A model generated the notes under the pieces. That model was not told the DNA's origin. It saw only the letters and a list, made by a program, of their open reading frames with translations, and did no database searches. This document shows positions 41,845 to 49,825 of a stretch of 64,000 nt of DNA, one piece after another. Both the position numbers and the translations under genes were made by a program. The first letter of the stretch is position 1. Each line of letters opens with the position of its first letter. Origin of the DNA: Candidatus Rokuibacteriota bacterium (lineage in GTDB: Bacteria > Methylomirabilota > Methylomirabilia > Rokubacteriales > CSP1-6); the NCBI GenBank assembly GCA_023248995.1, contig JAHFDN010000008.1:1-64000 (forward strand). Reading direction: 5' to 3'.

Positions 41845-42741
41845 ATGTCCGTCGTTTCCCGGTGCGTGCGGGCCCTCGTTCCCCTGGGCCTGGTCGTCTC
41901 GATCGCCGGCGCCCAGCCGCCCGCGATCTCCACCGAATTCATCCGCCTGACGACTGCCGACGGCGTCGAGACGGCCGGGCTCGTCTATGCGCCGGTCGGT
42001 CGTGCGCCGAGGGGCGGTGTGGCGCTGGTCCACGGGTACGCGTCCAACTTCTACTCCGGCTCGCCGGGGCACCTCTCGCCGGGGCTGGCCACGCGCGGCT
42101 TCGCGACGATCGCGATCAACATGCGCGACCACGACGCGGGCCCCAAAACGACGCTGTTCGAGGAGAACCGGTTGGATGAGCAGGCGGCGGTGGACGAGCT
42201 GTCGCGCCGGGGCATCGCGCCCGTGGCCTTGGTCGGCGCGAGCCTCGGGACGAACCGGGTTCTCTTCTACGTCGCCGAGACCCAGGATCCGCGCGTCCGG
42301 GCCGTCGTGCTGCTGGCCGGCCCGGGCAACGCGTTCGAGTGGAACGTCCGGCGCTTCGGCCGAGCAGCCGCGACCAGGAGCCTCGAGGAGGCCGAGCGGC
42401 TCCGGGCGGCGGGGCGCGGCAAGGAGCTGATGGTGGTGGACCTCGGCCCCCTCGGCAAGGCGCTGTACTCCGCCGATCATCTGGTGAGCCTGCGGGGTCC
42501 CCAGACGAAGTCGGATCCGTTCCGCAACGTTGCGCAGGTCAAAATGCCCATCCTGCTCGTGTACGGGACGGCGGACGGTCTCGTGGATCTCGAGGTCGGG
42601 CGCCGATTGAAGGCGGCCGCGGCGCAGGCCTCCCGCGTGGATCTGGTGGAGATCGCCGGCGCCGACCACACCTTCTCGCATCACCGGGAGGAGCTCGCCT
42701 CGGTCGTGGAGCACTGGCTCGGCGAGGTCCTCGGGCGGTAG
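41845..42741 (+). CDS. Exported alpha/beta hydrolase
   Basis: This 298-residue protein has a signal peptide (LVPLGLVVSIAGAQPP) and an alpha/beta hydrolase fold: VHGYASNFYSG at the oxyanion region, nucleophile elbow LVGASLGTN, acid VYGTADGLVD and His in GADHTFSH. The substrate is unknown; esterase or dienelactone hydrolase-like activity is plausible. ATG 41845 follows directly behind the promoter. Confidence 0.85.
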   Translation: MSVVSRCVRALVPLGLVVSIAGAQPPAISTEFIRLTTADGVETAGLVYAPVGRAPRGGVALVHGYASNFYSGSPGHLSPGLATRGFATIAINMRDHDAGPKTTLFEENRLDEQAAVDELSRRGIAPVALVGASLGTNRVLFYVAETQDPRVRAVVLLAGPGNAFEWNVRRFGRAAATRSLEEAERLRAAGRGKELMVVDLGPLGKALYSADHLVSLRGPQTKSDPFRNVAQVKMPILLVYGTADGLVDLEVGRRLKAAAAQASRVDLVEIAGADHTFSHHREELASVVEHWLGEVLGR

Positions 42742-42797
42742 GAGAAGCCCGGACCAGCGCCAGGCGGCCCGGGGGCCGTCTGGGAGGAGGCGATCCC

Positions 42798-43454
42798 ATG
42801 ACCGAGTTCTCCCACGCCGAGCGCGCCGCCCTGTATCGCGTGATCGAGAGCCGCCGCGACGTTCGGGCCTTCAGGCCAGATCCGGTCCCGGAGGAAGCGC
42901 TGCGCCGGATCCTGGGCGCCGCCCACCACGCGCCGTCGGTCGGTTTGATGCAGCCGTGGAACTTCGTCGTGATTCGGAGCGCGGCGACCAAGGCGGAGGT
43001 CAAGACTCTCTTCCTGCGGGAGAATGCCAGGGCCGCCGCCAACTACGCGGGACCCCGCGCGGCGCTCTACCGGTCGCTCAAGCTCGAAGGCATCGAGGAG
43101 GCGCCGCTCAACCTCTGCGTGACGTGCGATCGGACCCGCGCGGGCCCGCACGTGCTCGGGCGGAACACCATCCTGGACACGGACCTCTATAGCACCTGCT
43201 GCGCGATTCAAAACCTCTGGCTGGCCGCGCGGGCCGAGGGGATTGGGGTGGGCTGGGTCAGCATTCTCGACAGCGACGACCTCCGGAGAATTCTCGCCAT
43301 CCCGACGCACATTGTCCCGGTCGCGTACCTGTGCCTGGGATACGCGAGGGAATTCTTTGACGACCCTGAACTCGAGCGCCGGGGCTGGGCGAGCCGCCTG
43401 CCCTTGGACAGCCTGGTCTACGGGGAGCGGTGGGGCCAGCCCGCCACCGCGTGA
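42798..43454 (+). CDS. bluB: 5,6-dimethylbenzimidazole synthase BluB
   Basis: BluB uses FMN and oxygen to cut the flavin ring and make the lower ligand of vitamin B12. This 218-residue protein has the BluB-specific pattern YRVIESRRDVRAFRPDPVP, AAHHAPSVGLMQPWNFVVI, VLGRNTILDTDLYS, IQNLWLAARAEGIGVGWVS and PVAYLCLGYAREF, which separate it from other nitroreductases. GGAGGAGG precedes ATG 42798. No other cobalamin gene is nearby. Confidence 0.9.
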   Translation: MTEFSHAERAALYRVIESRRDVRAFRPDPVPEEALRRILGAAHHAPSVGLMQPWNFVVIRSAATKAEVKTLFLRENARAAANYAGPRAALYRSLKLEGIEEAPLNLCVTCDRTRAGPHVLGRNTILDTDLYSTCCAIQNLWLAARAEGIGVGWVSILDSDDLRRILAIPTHIVPVAYLCLGYAREFFDDPELERRGWASRLPLDSLVYGERWGQPATA

Positions 43455-43466
43455 GCCGCGCCCCGA

Positions 43467-44678
43467 TCACGTCGCGACGCGGTTTCGCCCGGCTCGCTTG
43501 GCGCGATAGAGCGCCGCGTCCGCTTTCCGTATCACCCCATCCGGCGCGGCGCCGCGACGGTCCGCGTCGGCGGTGCCGATGCTGACCGTGACGGAGGCTT
43601 TCCCGATGCCGGCGCTGGCCCGCGGCTTTTGGGGCCTCTTGCGGGGTCGCCGGCGCCCGCGGACGGTGAAGGGAGAAGCCTCGATGGCGGCGCGGAGCGC
43701 CTCGAGGTGGGGAAGGGCCTCCTCCACCGAGTTGCCCGGGAAGATCACCGCGAACTCTTCGCCGCCGTAGCGGAAGGCCCGTCCGCCGCCTCCCACCTTG
43801 GCCAGTTTCGACCCCAGCATCCGCAGCAGCTGATCGCCCACGGCGTGACCGTGTTCGTCGTTGAATCGTTTGAAGTGGTCTAAATCCACCATCGCGATCG
43901 TGTAGCGCTCGCCGAGCTTCACGAGCGCTTCGTTGAGCGCCCGCCGACCCGGCAGCCCCGTCAGTTCGTCGTCGTAGGCCATGCCGTGTGAGGTCTCGAC
44001 GAGCGATACCGCGAGGATGAGTCCCGCCGTGGTCAGGTAGATCGTGAAGCCGGCGCCCACGGGGCCGGCGCGGAGCGCGAGGAAGGCGGCGATCAGGGCC
44101 CAGAGCGAGCCGCTCTCCAGGGCGTTCGCCTGCCGAAGGAAGCGGAACGCGGCGAGGAGCAAGGCCAGGGCGAAGGCCAGCAGCGCGGGCTGGGGGAGGT
44201 CGAGCGGCGGGAGAAAGGCCGGCTCGACGACCGCGTAGTCGAGCCGGGCGGCGATGGGCGCGAGCTCCGGCCGGGCGATCAGGGCGGCTCCGAGCACTTG
44301 CGTCAGGAGGACCCCCAGCATCCCCCGACCGCGCGGGGTCAGAAGCCCGCGCTCGGGGAGCCACGACAGAGCCGCGAGGTCCACAGGGAGGAGCAGCGCG
44401 ACCGTGTTGAAGACGATCCGACCGACGCCCGCCGTCCGGGCATCGCCGGCCGAGAAGTGGAGCAGCGCCCGATCGGCCAGGGCGAGGACGAGGAGCGCCA
44501 GGACGAGGCGGCTCCGCGCAAAGCGCCAGGCGAGCAGGATTCCTCCGCCGAAGAGGGCGTACGGATAGACGGGAAGGATCGCCGCGAGGGATTCTTGGAG
44601 GGCCGCCGTGTGCAGGACCACCGTGGCGGCGAGCAGCAGCACACCCCCGGGCACGAGCCGTCCGACGGCTTTTTTCAC
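43467..44678 (-). CDS. Membrane diguanylate cyclase (GGDEF)
   Basis: This 403-residue protein has about seven or eight hydrophobic helices in residues 1-215, then a GGDEF domain (about 220-403): DDELTGLPGRRALNEAL, MVDLDHFKRFNDEHGHAVGD, the active-site loop RYGGEEFAVIF and VTVSIGTAD. GGEEF is a competent variant, so it likely makes cyclic di-GMP. No EAL domain is attached, and a sensory ligand for the membrane part is unknown. Confidence 0.9.
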   Translation of the reverse strand: MKKAVGRLVPGGVLLLAATVVLHTAALQESLAAILPVYPYALFGGGILLAWRFARSRLVLALLVLALADRALLHFSAGDARTAGVGRIVFNTVALLLPVDLAALSWLPERGLLTPRGRGMLGVLLTQVLGAALIARPELAPIAARLDYAVVEPAFLPPLDLPQPALLAFALALLLAAFRFLRQANALESGSLWALIAAFLALRAGPVGAGFTIYLTTAGLILAVSLVETSHGMAYDDELTGLPGRRALNEALVKLGERYTIAMVDLDHFKRFNDEHGHAVGDQLLRMLGSKLAKVGGGGRAFRYGGEEFAVIFPGNSVEEALPHLEALRAAIEASPFTVRGRRRPRKRPQKPRASAGIGKASVTVSIGTADADRRGAAPDGVIRKADAALYRAKRAGRNRVAT

Positions 44679-44836
44679 CCGCTCTTCATTCTAGCAGAGG
44701 GTCGCCGCGGCGGGCCGTCCGGGTAAACGCTCGGCCCGGGGACCGTTGAGCGGCCTCGCGCCTGGACATGGGTCGAGGTGTCAACGTCGTGACAGGACGA
44801 GGCGCATAACCCATTGAGAAGATAGGGCTCCGGCGG

Positions 44837-44852
44837 TGGTCTCGCTGTTGCA
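44837..44852 (+). promoter_or_regulatory. Weak sigma54-like promoter
   Basis: TGGTCTCGCTGTTGCA keeps GG (44838-44839) and GC (44850-44851) 12 bases apart and the TTGCA element, but lacks the usual CA after TGG. It precedes the small gene at 44909/44960. Confidence 0.35.
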
Positions 44853-44908
44853 GGAGATTTCGCTCTGAAACCAGCCTTTGCGCGGGCGCCGCCCGGGGAG
44901 GATCAGCC

Positions 44909-45169
44909 ACGCACCTCAACTTTGAGGAAGTCCTGAAGATCCAGAATCAGGTCCAGCGGGTGAGCCACTCGGTCATTTTCAACCAGGACGGGAGCTTCAC
45001 CTGCCGGAGGCGCTACCAGCCCCTGGCCAGCGAGCAGCAGTTCGCCAGCGACATCAAGCAGATCATGAGCGCCGTCCGGCACGGCAAGATTGAGATTCTC
45101 GAGCAGAGCGTCGAGAAGGTGGGGCCCGACATCTTCGATTTCGTCGTCAGGTTCAAGCCCCTTCGCTAG
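44909..45169 (+). CDS. Small conserved-looking protein, possible ACG start
   Basis: The formal ORF starts at GTG 44960 (69 residues, SHSVIFNQDGSFTCRRRYQP to FDFVVRFKPLR). The frame, however, continues upstream with convincing protein (HLNFEEVLKIQNQVQR) to an ACG at 44909. That ACG sits seven bases after GGGGAGG, just where an ATG would be expected. It may therefore start at ACG or have lost its ATG by one base change. No family recognised; no signal peptide. Confidence 0.6.
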   Translation, partial: THLNFEEVLKIQNQVQRVSHSVIFNQDGSFTCRRRYQPLASEQQFASDIKQIMSAVRHGKIEILEQSVEKVGPDIFDFVVRFKPLR

Positions 45170-45199
45170 GCGGCCCGCTCCGCGGCGCCTCTGCCCCCA

Positions 45200-46255
45200 C
45201 TACTCCTCGAAGACGAAGACGCCCTTGCCGGTGGTCTGGGTGTCGAAGAGCCGGTACGCCTCCGCGGCCTGGTGGAGGGCGAACCGGTGGGTCAGGAGCC
45301 GCCGGAGCGGCAGCTTCCGGTCTACGATGAAGCGCGCGCATTCCGCCTGCCCCAGGCTGCTGAAGGTCCACGAGGCGTGGATCGTCAGCTGTCGCCGGAT
45401 GAGATCCTGGCTGACGTCGAAGGTCGTGGGGCTGCCCTCGCCGACGAAGCAGACGCGCCCCCAGGTCGCGGCGCTCCGGACGGCGGCGATCCGAGCCTCG
45501 GGGTTCCCCGTGCAGTCGACCGCGGCCTCGACGCCCTCGCCGCGCGTCAGGTCGCGCAGCGCCGCCACAGGGTCCGCCGCGCGCGGGTCGATGACGGCCT
45601 CGGCGCCGAACTCCGTGGCGAGCCGCCGCCGCTCGGGAGCGAGGTCCACGGCGATCACGCGCGCGCCCATGGCGCGGGCGAGCATGGTCGCGCTGAGGCC
45701 GACCGGCCCCTGGCCGAAGATCGCGAGCGTATCGCGTCCCGACACGTCCAGGCGCTTCAACGCTCCGTACGCGGTCCCCGTCCCGCACGAGATCGCCGCG
45801 CCTTCGTCGAAGCCGAGCTCGTCGGGCAGGGGCACGAGCGTGCCCGCCGGGACCTTCATGAACGGCGCGTGGGCGCCGTGCCCCGTCATGCCGTAGACGA
45901 CGAAACCGTGGGGGCAGAGCTGCGACCAGCCGGCCCGGCAGTGCTTGCAGCGCCCGCACCCGCGGTAGTGATGGTTCATGACGCGCTGGCCGATCGGCGC
46001 CTCTGTCTCGAGGACGCCCGGGCCGCGCTCGGCGACGACGCCGCAGGGCTCGTGGCCGGCGATGACCGGACCACCTGCGCCCCCGAGACCGAGGGCCGCG
46101 GTGGCGCTACCGCCCGAGGCGCGGTAGGGGTGCAGGTCGCTGCCGCACATGCCGGAGGCCTTGATGGCGATGATGACCTCCCCGGGGCCCGGCGTGGGGT
46201 CGGGGAACTCCCGCAGTTCGAGCTTCCGGTCTCCGAGGAAGACTACGCCGCGCAT
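45200..46255 (-). CDS. Zinc-dependent alcohol dehydrogenase family protein (MDR)
   Basis: This 351-residue medium-chain dehydrogenase has catalytic zinc ligands at ASGMCGSD and GHEPCGVV, the structural zinc set GCGRCKHCRAGWSQLC, and the nucleotide-binding GQGPVGLSATMLARAMGA with an acidic residue (VIAVD) that suggests NAD. VDCTGNPEARI is also typical. The substrate is a polyol, alcohol or threonine-type compound, unknown. GGAGGAG precedes ATG 46255 on the minus strand. Confidence 0.9.
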   Translation of the reverse strand: MRGVVFLGDRKLELREFPDPTPGPGEVIIAIKASGMCGSDLHPYRASGGSATAALGLGGAGGPVIAGHEPCGVVAERGPGVLETEAPIGQRVMNHHYRGCGRCKHCRAGWSQLCPHGFVVYGMTGHGAHAPFMKVPAGTLVPLPDELGFDEGAAISCGTGTAYGALKRLDVSGRDTLAIFGQGPVGLSATMLARAMGARVIAVDLAPERRRLATEFGAEAVIDPRAADPVAALRDLTRGEGVEAAVDCTGNPEARIAAVRSAATWGRVCFVGEGSPTTFDVSQDLIRRQLTIHASWTFSSLGQAECARFIVDRKLPLRRLLTHRFALHQAAEAYRLFDTQTTGKGVFVFEE

Positions 46256-46419
46256 GGCTCCTCCGTGCGATCATAGCGACGGGGTCCGGCTGCCGCAAGC
46301 TCTGCCGGTTGTCCACCCCCTGACAGTGTTGCTGGTGCCCCGACGACGGGGGAGGAACGGGAAGCGGCGGAGCGCTTGTTTTTTCGCGGGGTAGCGCGGG
46401 CTTGCCGCCGGGGCCGGCT

Positions 46420-46435
46420 TGGCAACGAAGTTGCT
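46420..46435 (+). promoter_or_regulatory. Sigma54 (-24/-12) promoter of pal
   Basis: TGGCA-ACGAAG-TTGCT with GG at 46421-46422 and GC at 46433-46434. The predicted start near 46446 leaves about 22 bases with GGGGAGGAG before ATG 46468. Confidence 0.7.
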
Positions 46436-46467
46436 CCCTGTCGGGGCAAGCAAGGGGAGGAGACCAC

Positions 46468-47073
46468 ATGAGGCTTCACCGACGCTGGCAGCTCCTGTCC
46501 GCTCTCGCCGTACTGGTCCTGGCACTCTTCCTCGGGGCATGCGCCGCGCGACCGATGTCCATGACGGTCGCCGCGCCCGCGCCGGGCGCTCCTGCTCCGG
46601 CGATGCCGGCCCCGGCCCCGCCAGTGGTCGCCGCGCCCAGCCCGCCCCCGCCGGAGGCGGCCCCGCCAGTGGTCGCCGCGCCCAGCCCGCCCCCGCCACC
46701 GGCCACGCCGCCGCCTCCGAAGGAATTCACGGCCGTGGAGGCGCTCCGCGAGATCCACTTCGACTTCGACAAGTACGACATCCGCCCGGGCGACGCGGCG
46801 ATCCTGGACGGAAACGCCGACTGGATGAAGGCGCACCCGGACTCGCTGATCCTGATCGCCGGAAACTGTGACGAGCGCGGCACCGAGCAGTACAACCTGG
46901 CCCTCGGCGAGCGCCGGGCCAAGGCGACGATGCACTACCTCGTGGCTCGGGGCGTTCAGGCCGACCGCATCACGCTCGTCAGTTACGGCAAGGAGCGCCC
47001 GCTCTGCGGCGAAAAAACTAAGGAGTGCTGGGCCCGGAACCGGCGGACCGAGTTCCTGGCGAAGGAACGCTGA
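46468..47073 (+). CDS. pal: Peptidoglycan-associated lipoprotein Pal
   Basis: Pal tethers the outer membrane to peptidoglycan in the Tol-Pal system. This 201-residue form has a lipobox LFLGAC near residue 25, a Pro/Ala-rich linker with a tandem VVAAPSPPPP repeat, and an OmpA domain (about 90-201) with IHFDFDKYDIRPGDA, GNCDERGTEQYNLALGERRA and ERPLCGEKTKECWARNRRTE. tolB and tolQRA are not adjacent. The preceding -24/-12 promoter is an unusual control for pal. Confidence 0.92.
   Translation: MRLHRRWQLLSALAVLVLALFLGACAARPMSMTVAAPAPGAPAPAMPAPAPPVVAAPSPPPPEAAPPVVAAPSPPPPPATPPPPKEFTAVEALREIHFDFDKYDIRPGDAAILDGNADWMKAHPDSLILIAGNCDERGTEQYNLALGERRAKATMHYLVARGVQADRITLVSYGKERPLCGEKTKECWARNRRTEFLAKER
46618..46700 (+). 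repeat. Tandem repeat encoding the Pal Pro/Ala linker
   Basis: Two near-identical units of about 40 bases (starting CCAGTGGTCGCCGCGCCCAG) encode PPVVAAPSPPPP twice. Slippage between them would change linker length without breaking the frame. Confidence 0.75.
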
Positions 47074-47098
47074 GGTCCGGGGGGAGGGGAGGGACGGC

Positions 47099-47782
47099 AT
47101 GCGGGCGCTGGTGCTGGGGGCCATCCTGCTGGCTCTCGCCGGCGAGGCAGTGGCGGCCCCGCCCGAGGAGGCCATCATCTCCCTCGACAGGTACACATCC
47201 CCCAGGGGGAAAAGCCTCGCGATCACATTCGGCAGTCAGCTCCGCCAGATCTACGACCGCGTCTATCACTGCCGCCCGTGGCTCGAGGTGCAGAAGGGCG
47301 GTCTGGGCTTCACCCACCCTGTGGGGGTGCCGGGCGACGACCGCTTTCTGAACATCTGGGTGTGGGTGGACCAGCAGATGACCCCCGAGTTCGGGGCCCT
47401 CTCGCCCGCGCGCCGCGCCTCGGCGATGTTCTCCCGCCACGGCGTGGACCTCCTCCGGCACCTGGCAGCCGACGCAGGCCTCTTCGCCGACCCGACCCTC
47501 CACGGCTACTCGGTCATTCTCACCTGGATCAAGCCGAGCGCGGGGGGAGGGGGCGAGGCACAGAAGTCGGAGACGCTCGGCGTGTTCGCCGACAAGGCCG
47601 CCGTGCGCGGCTTTCTCGCCAGGCGGATCGGTGCCCGGGAGTTCGTCGGACGGGCGACGATCGTGGCCTTCGACGGCAAGGAGCGGCTAGGCCGGCTGCC
47701 ACTGGAGATCTGGGAGGACAACTTCGCAACCACCTTCAAGCTGAAGGACTACCAGCCCGAAAACAAAAACCTCCGCTGCTAG
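47099..47782 (+). CDS. Exported protein of unknown function
   Basis: This 227-residue protein has a signal peptide at about residues 1-19 (LGAILLALAGEAVAAPP). The body has ISLDRYTSPRGKSLAITFGS, FLNIWVWVDQQMTPEFG and LGVFADKAAVRGFLARRIGA, with two cysteines only (CRPW and the last residue). No family recognised. A GGGAGGGGAGGG run precedes ATG 47099, 25 bases after pal, so it is probably cotranscribed with pal and periplasmic. Confidence 0.7.
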   Translation: MRALVLGAILLALAGEAVAAPPEEAIISLDRYTSPRGKSLAITFGSQLRQIYDRVYHCRPWLEVQKGGLGFTHPVGVPGDDRFLNIWVWVDQQMTPEFGALSPARRASAMFSRHGVDLLRHLAADAGLFADPTLHGYSVILTWIKPSAGGGGEAQKSETLGVFADKAAVRGFLARRIGAREFVGRATIVAFDGKERLGRLPLEIWEDNFATTFKLKDYQPENKNLRC

Positions 47783-47926
47783 CTCACCGAGAAGTCGAGC
47801 TGCTCGAGCCGGCGCCCATGAACGGGGTCCAGCCGATCACGTAGTCGCCCGTCACGACCACCTCACGATCCGCATCGCGCCGAGGTATTCCTTTTCCGCC
47901 GGGGCCGCCGGGACGGGCCGGGGCCA

Positions 47927-47955
47927 TTGCGGAGGCGACGGCGCTGACGTATTCT
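47927..47955 (+). promoter_or_regulatory. Possible sigma70-type promoter of the sugar-type ABC operon
   Basis: TTGCGG (47927-47932), 17 bases, TATTCT (47950-47955), about 35 bases before ATG 47990. The -35 box is weak. Confidence 0.4.
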
Positions 47956-47989
47956 ACGCGCGTTCCGGGAGGATCCATCGGGCAGCCCG

Positions 47990-48940
47990 ATGTCCAATTC
48001 GACGGCCGTCGTCAATCTCGAAGGCGTCGCGAGCCGCGCCGGGCCCGGCGCGGCCACTTGGGGCTCGCGCTGTCGGGGTGGCACGTACCTCTACCTCGCC
48101 CCCGCCCTCGTCTTTTTGGTCGTGTTCACGTACTACCCCATGGGTTTCTCGGCCTATCTCAGCCTGTTCCAATGGAACGTCCTGACGCCGGAAAAGGTCT
48201 TCGTGGGGCTGGAAAACTACCTGACCCTCTGGCGCCAGCCGCTCTTCTGGCTCGTGCTGCGCAACAACCTCTTCTACGCGCTGGGCGCCATCCCCGCGAC
48301 CATGGTGCTGGGGTTGTTCCTCGCCATCCTCGTCAACCAGAAGCTGGGGGCGGCCCGGGGCATCTACCGCGCGGCCCTGTTCTATCCGACCATGATACCC
48401 ATGGTGGCGGCGGCCATGCTGTGGGTGTGGATCTTCAACCCCGGCATAGGTCTCTTCAACTACTACACCGGCTTCCTCGGGCTGCCGCGCTTGGACTGGC
48501 TCTACGACCGCCACTGGGCGCTCCCCGCCATCATCATCATGAGCATCTGGAAGAACTTCGGTTACTACATGCTGATCTACCTCGCCGCGCTCCAGGGCAT
48601 TCCCGGCGAGCTCTACGAGGCTGCCGGCCTCGAGGGCGCGGGCGCCTGGGCGCGGTTTTGGAGCATCACCTTCCCGCTGCTGGGGCCGACCAGCCTCTTC
48701 GTCTTCGTGGTGGCCATCATCTCCTCGTTTCAGGTCTTCGACCAGGTTTTCGTGATGACGCAGGGCGGGCCGGCGGACCAGACCAACGTGCTCATCTTCT
48801 ACATCTACCAGAACGCCTTCCGTTTCTGGGATCTCGGCATGGGGGCGGCCCTGACCACGGTGTTCATCTGCCTCCTGCTGGTGCTCATCGCGCTCGTGTT
48901 CCGCGCGGTCGGGCGGTGGGTCTATTACGAAGGGGAGTGA
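47990..48940 (+). CDS. Carbohydrate-type ABC transporter permease (UgpA/MalF family)
   Basis: This 316-residue permease has six helices (LYLAPALVFLVVFTYYPMGF, VPMVAAAMLWVWIFNPG-type core). The EAA loop reads YEAAGLEGAGAWARFWSITF and the typical end is FVMTQGGPADQTNVLIFYIYQ. It pairs with the permease five bases downstream to import a sugar, polyol or glycerol-phosphate-like solute. No ATPase is encoded in this operon, so a shared MsmK/UgpC-type subunit elsewhere is implied. Confidence 0.92.
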   Translation: MSNSTAVVNLEGVASRAGPGAATWGSRCRGGTYLYLAPALVFLVVFTYYPMGFSAYLSLFQWNVLTPEKVFVGLENYLTLWRQPLFWLVLRNNLFYALGAIPATMVLGLFLAILVNQKLGAARGIYRAALFYPTMIPMVAAAMLWVWIFNPGIGLFNYYTGFLGLPRLDWLYDRHWALPAIIIMSIWKNFGYYMLIYLAALQGIPGELYEAAGLEGAGAWARFWSITFPLLGPTSLFVFVVAIISSFQVFDQVFVMTQGGPADQTNVLIFYIYQNAFRFWDLGMGAALTTVFICLLLVLIALVFRAVGRWVYYEGE

Positions 48941-48944
48941 GGGG

Positions 48945-49802
48945 ATGAGGCTCGGCGAGCGGGCGCGGAGCTGGTACCGGAGGGCGCGGCTCCATCTCCT
49001 GGCCACCCATTTGATCGTCGGGCTGTTCGCGCTGGTCACGTTGACGCCGTACCTCTGGCTTCTCGCCACGTCGCTCAAGTTCCGGACCGAGGTCTTCACG
49101 CCGACGCCCCAGTGGATTCCGTGGCCCATCAACTTCGGCAACTACCGGGAGGTCTTCGAGCGGGCGCCCTTCGACCTGTTTCTGGCGAACACGCTCCTCG
49201 TGGTGAGCGGCATTCTCGCCGTGCAGCTGGTGACGGTCACGCTGGCGGCCTATGTATTCGCGCGCCGGCGCTTCCGCGGCTCCAACCTGCTCTTCATGCT
49301 CTTTTTGGTCCAGATGATGGTCCCGATCCACGCGACCTTCCTGCCGAACTTCCTCACGCTCCAGAGCCTGGATCTGCTCAACACGCGGACGGCCATGATG
49401 CTGCCGTTCTTCGCCAGCGGCTACGGCACCTTTCTTCTGCGGCAGGCCTTCAAGCAGGTGCCGCGCGAACTGGAGGATGCGGCCGTGATGGACGGCTGCG
49501 CGGGCGCGCGCTTTCTCTGGCACGTGCTGATCCCGCTCGCGAGGCCGACCCTGGTGGCCTTCGCCCTCATCAGTTTGGTGAGCCATTGGAACGACTATCT
49601 CTGGCCGCTGATCGTGACCGACACGCCCAACGTCCGCACGCTGACCATCGGGCTCGGCATGTTCGTCCAGCAGGAGAGCGGCGCGGATTGGACGCTCCTC
49701 ATGGCGGCCACGGCCTTCGTGACCGCCCCGTTGCTGCTCATCTTCCTGGTCTTCCAGCGAAAGTTCGTCGAGAGTTTCATGTTCTCGGGGCTCAAGGGCT
49801 AA
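48945..49802 (+). CDS. Carbohydrate-type ABC transporter permease (UgpE/MalG family)
   Basis: This 285-residue second permease has six helices and the EAA loop LEDAAVMDGCAGARFLWHVL with PLARPTLVAFALISLVSHWN, standard for MalG-type subunits. The N-terminal TPYLWLLATSLKFRTEVF and PQWIPWPINFGNY are also conserved. It starts five bases after its partner and ends 23 bases before the binding protein. Confidence 0.92.
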   Translation: MRLGERARSWYRRARLHLLATHLIVGLFALVTLTPYLWLLATSLKFRTEVFTPTPQWIPWPINFGNYREVFERAPFDLFLANTLLVVSGILAVQLVTVTLAAYVFARRRFRGSNLLFMLFLVQMMVPIHATFLPNFLTLQSLDLLNTRTAMMLPFFASGYGTFLLRQAFKQVPRELEDAAVMDGCAGARFLWHVLIPLARPTLVAFALISLVSHWNDYLWPLIVTDTPNVRTLTIGLGMFVQQESGADWTLLMAATAFVTAPLLLIFLVFQRKFVESFMFSGLKG

Positions 49803-49825
49803 CCCATCACTGAAGGAGGCCTCTC

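Noticed and set aside
47820-47843. Eight-codon ORF NGVQPIT near the sugar-type operon
   Set aside because: Too short, no ribosome site, and upstream of the likely promoter.
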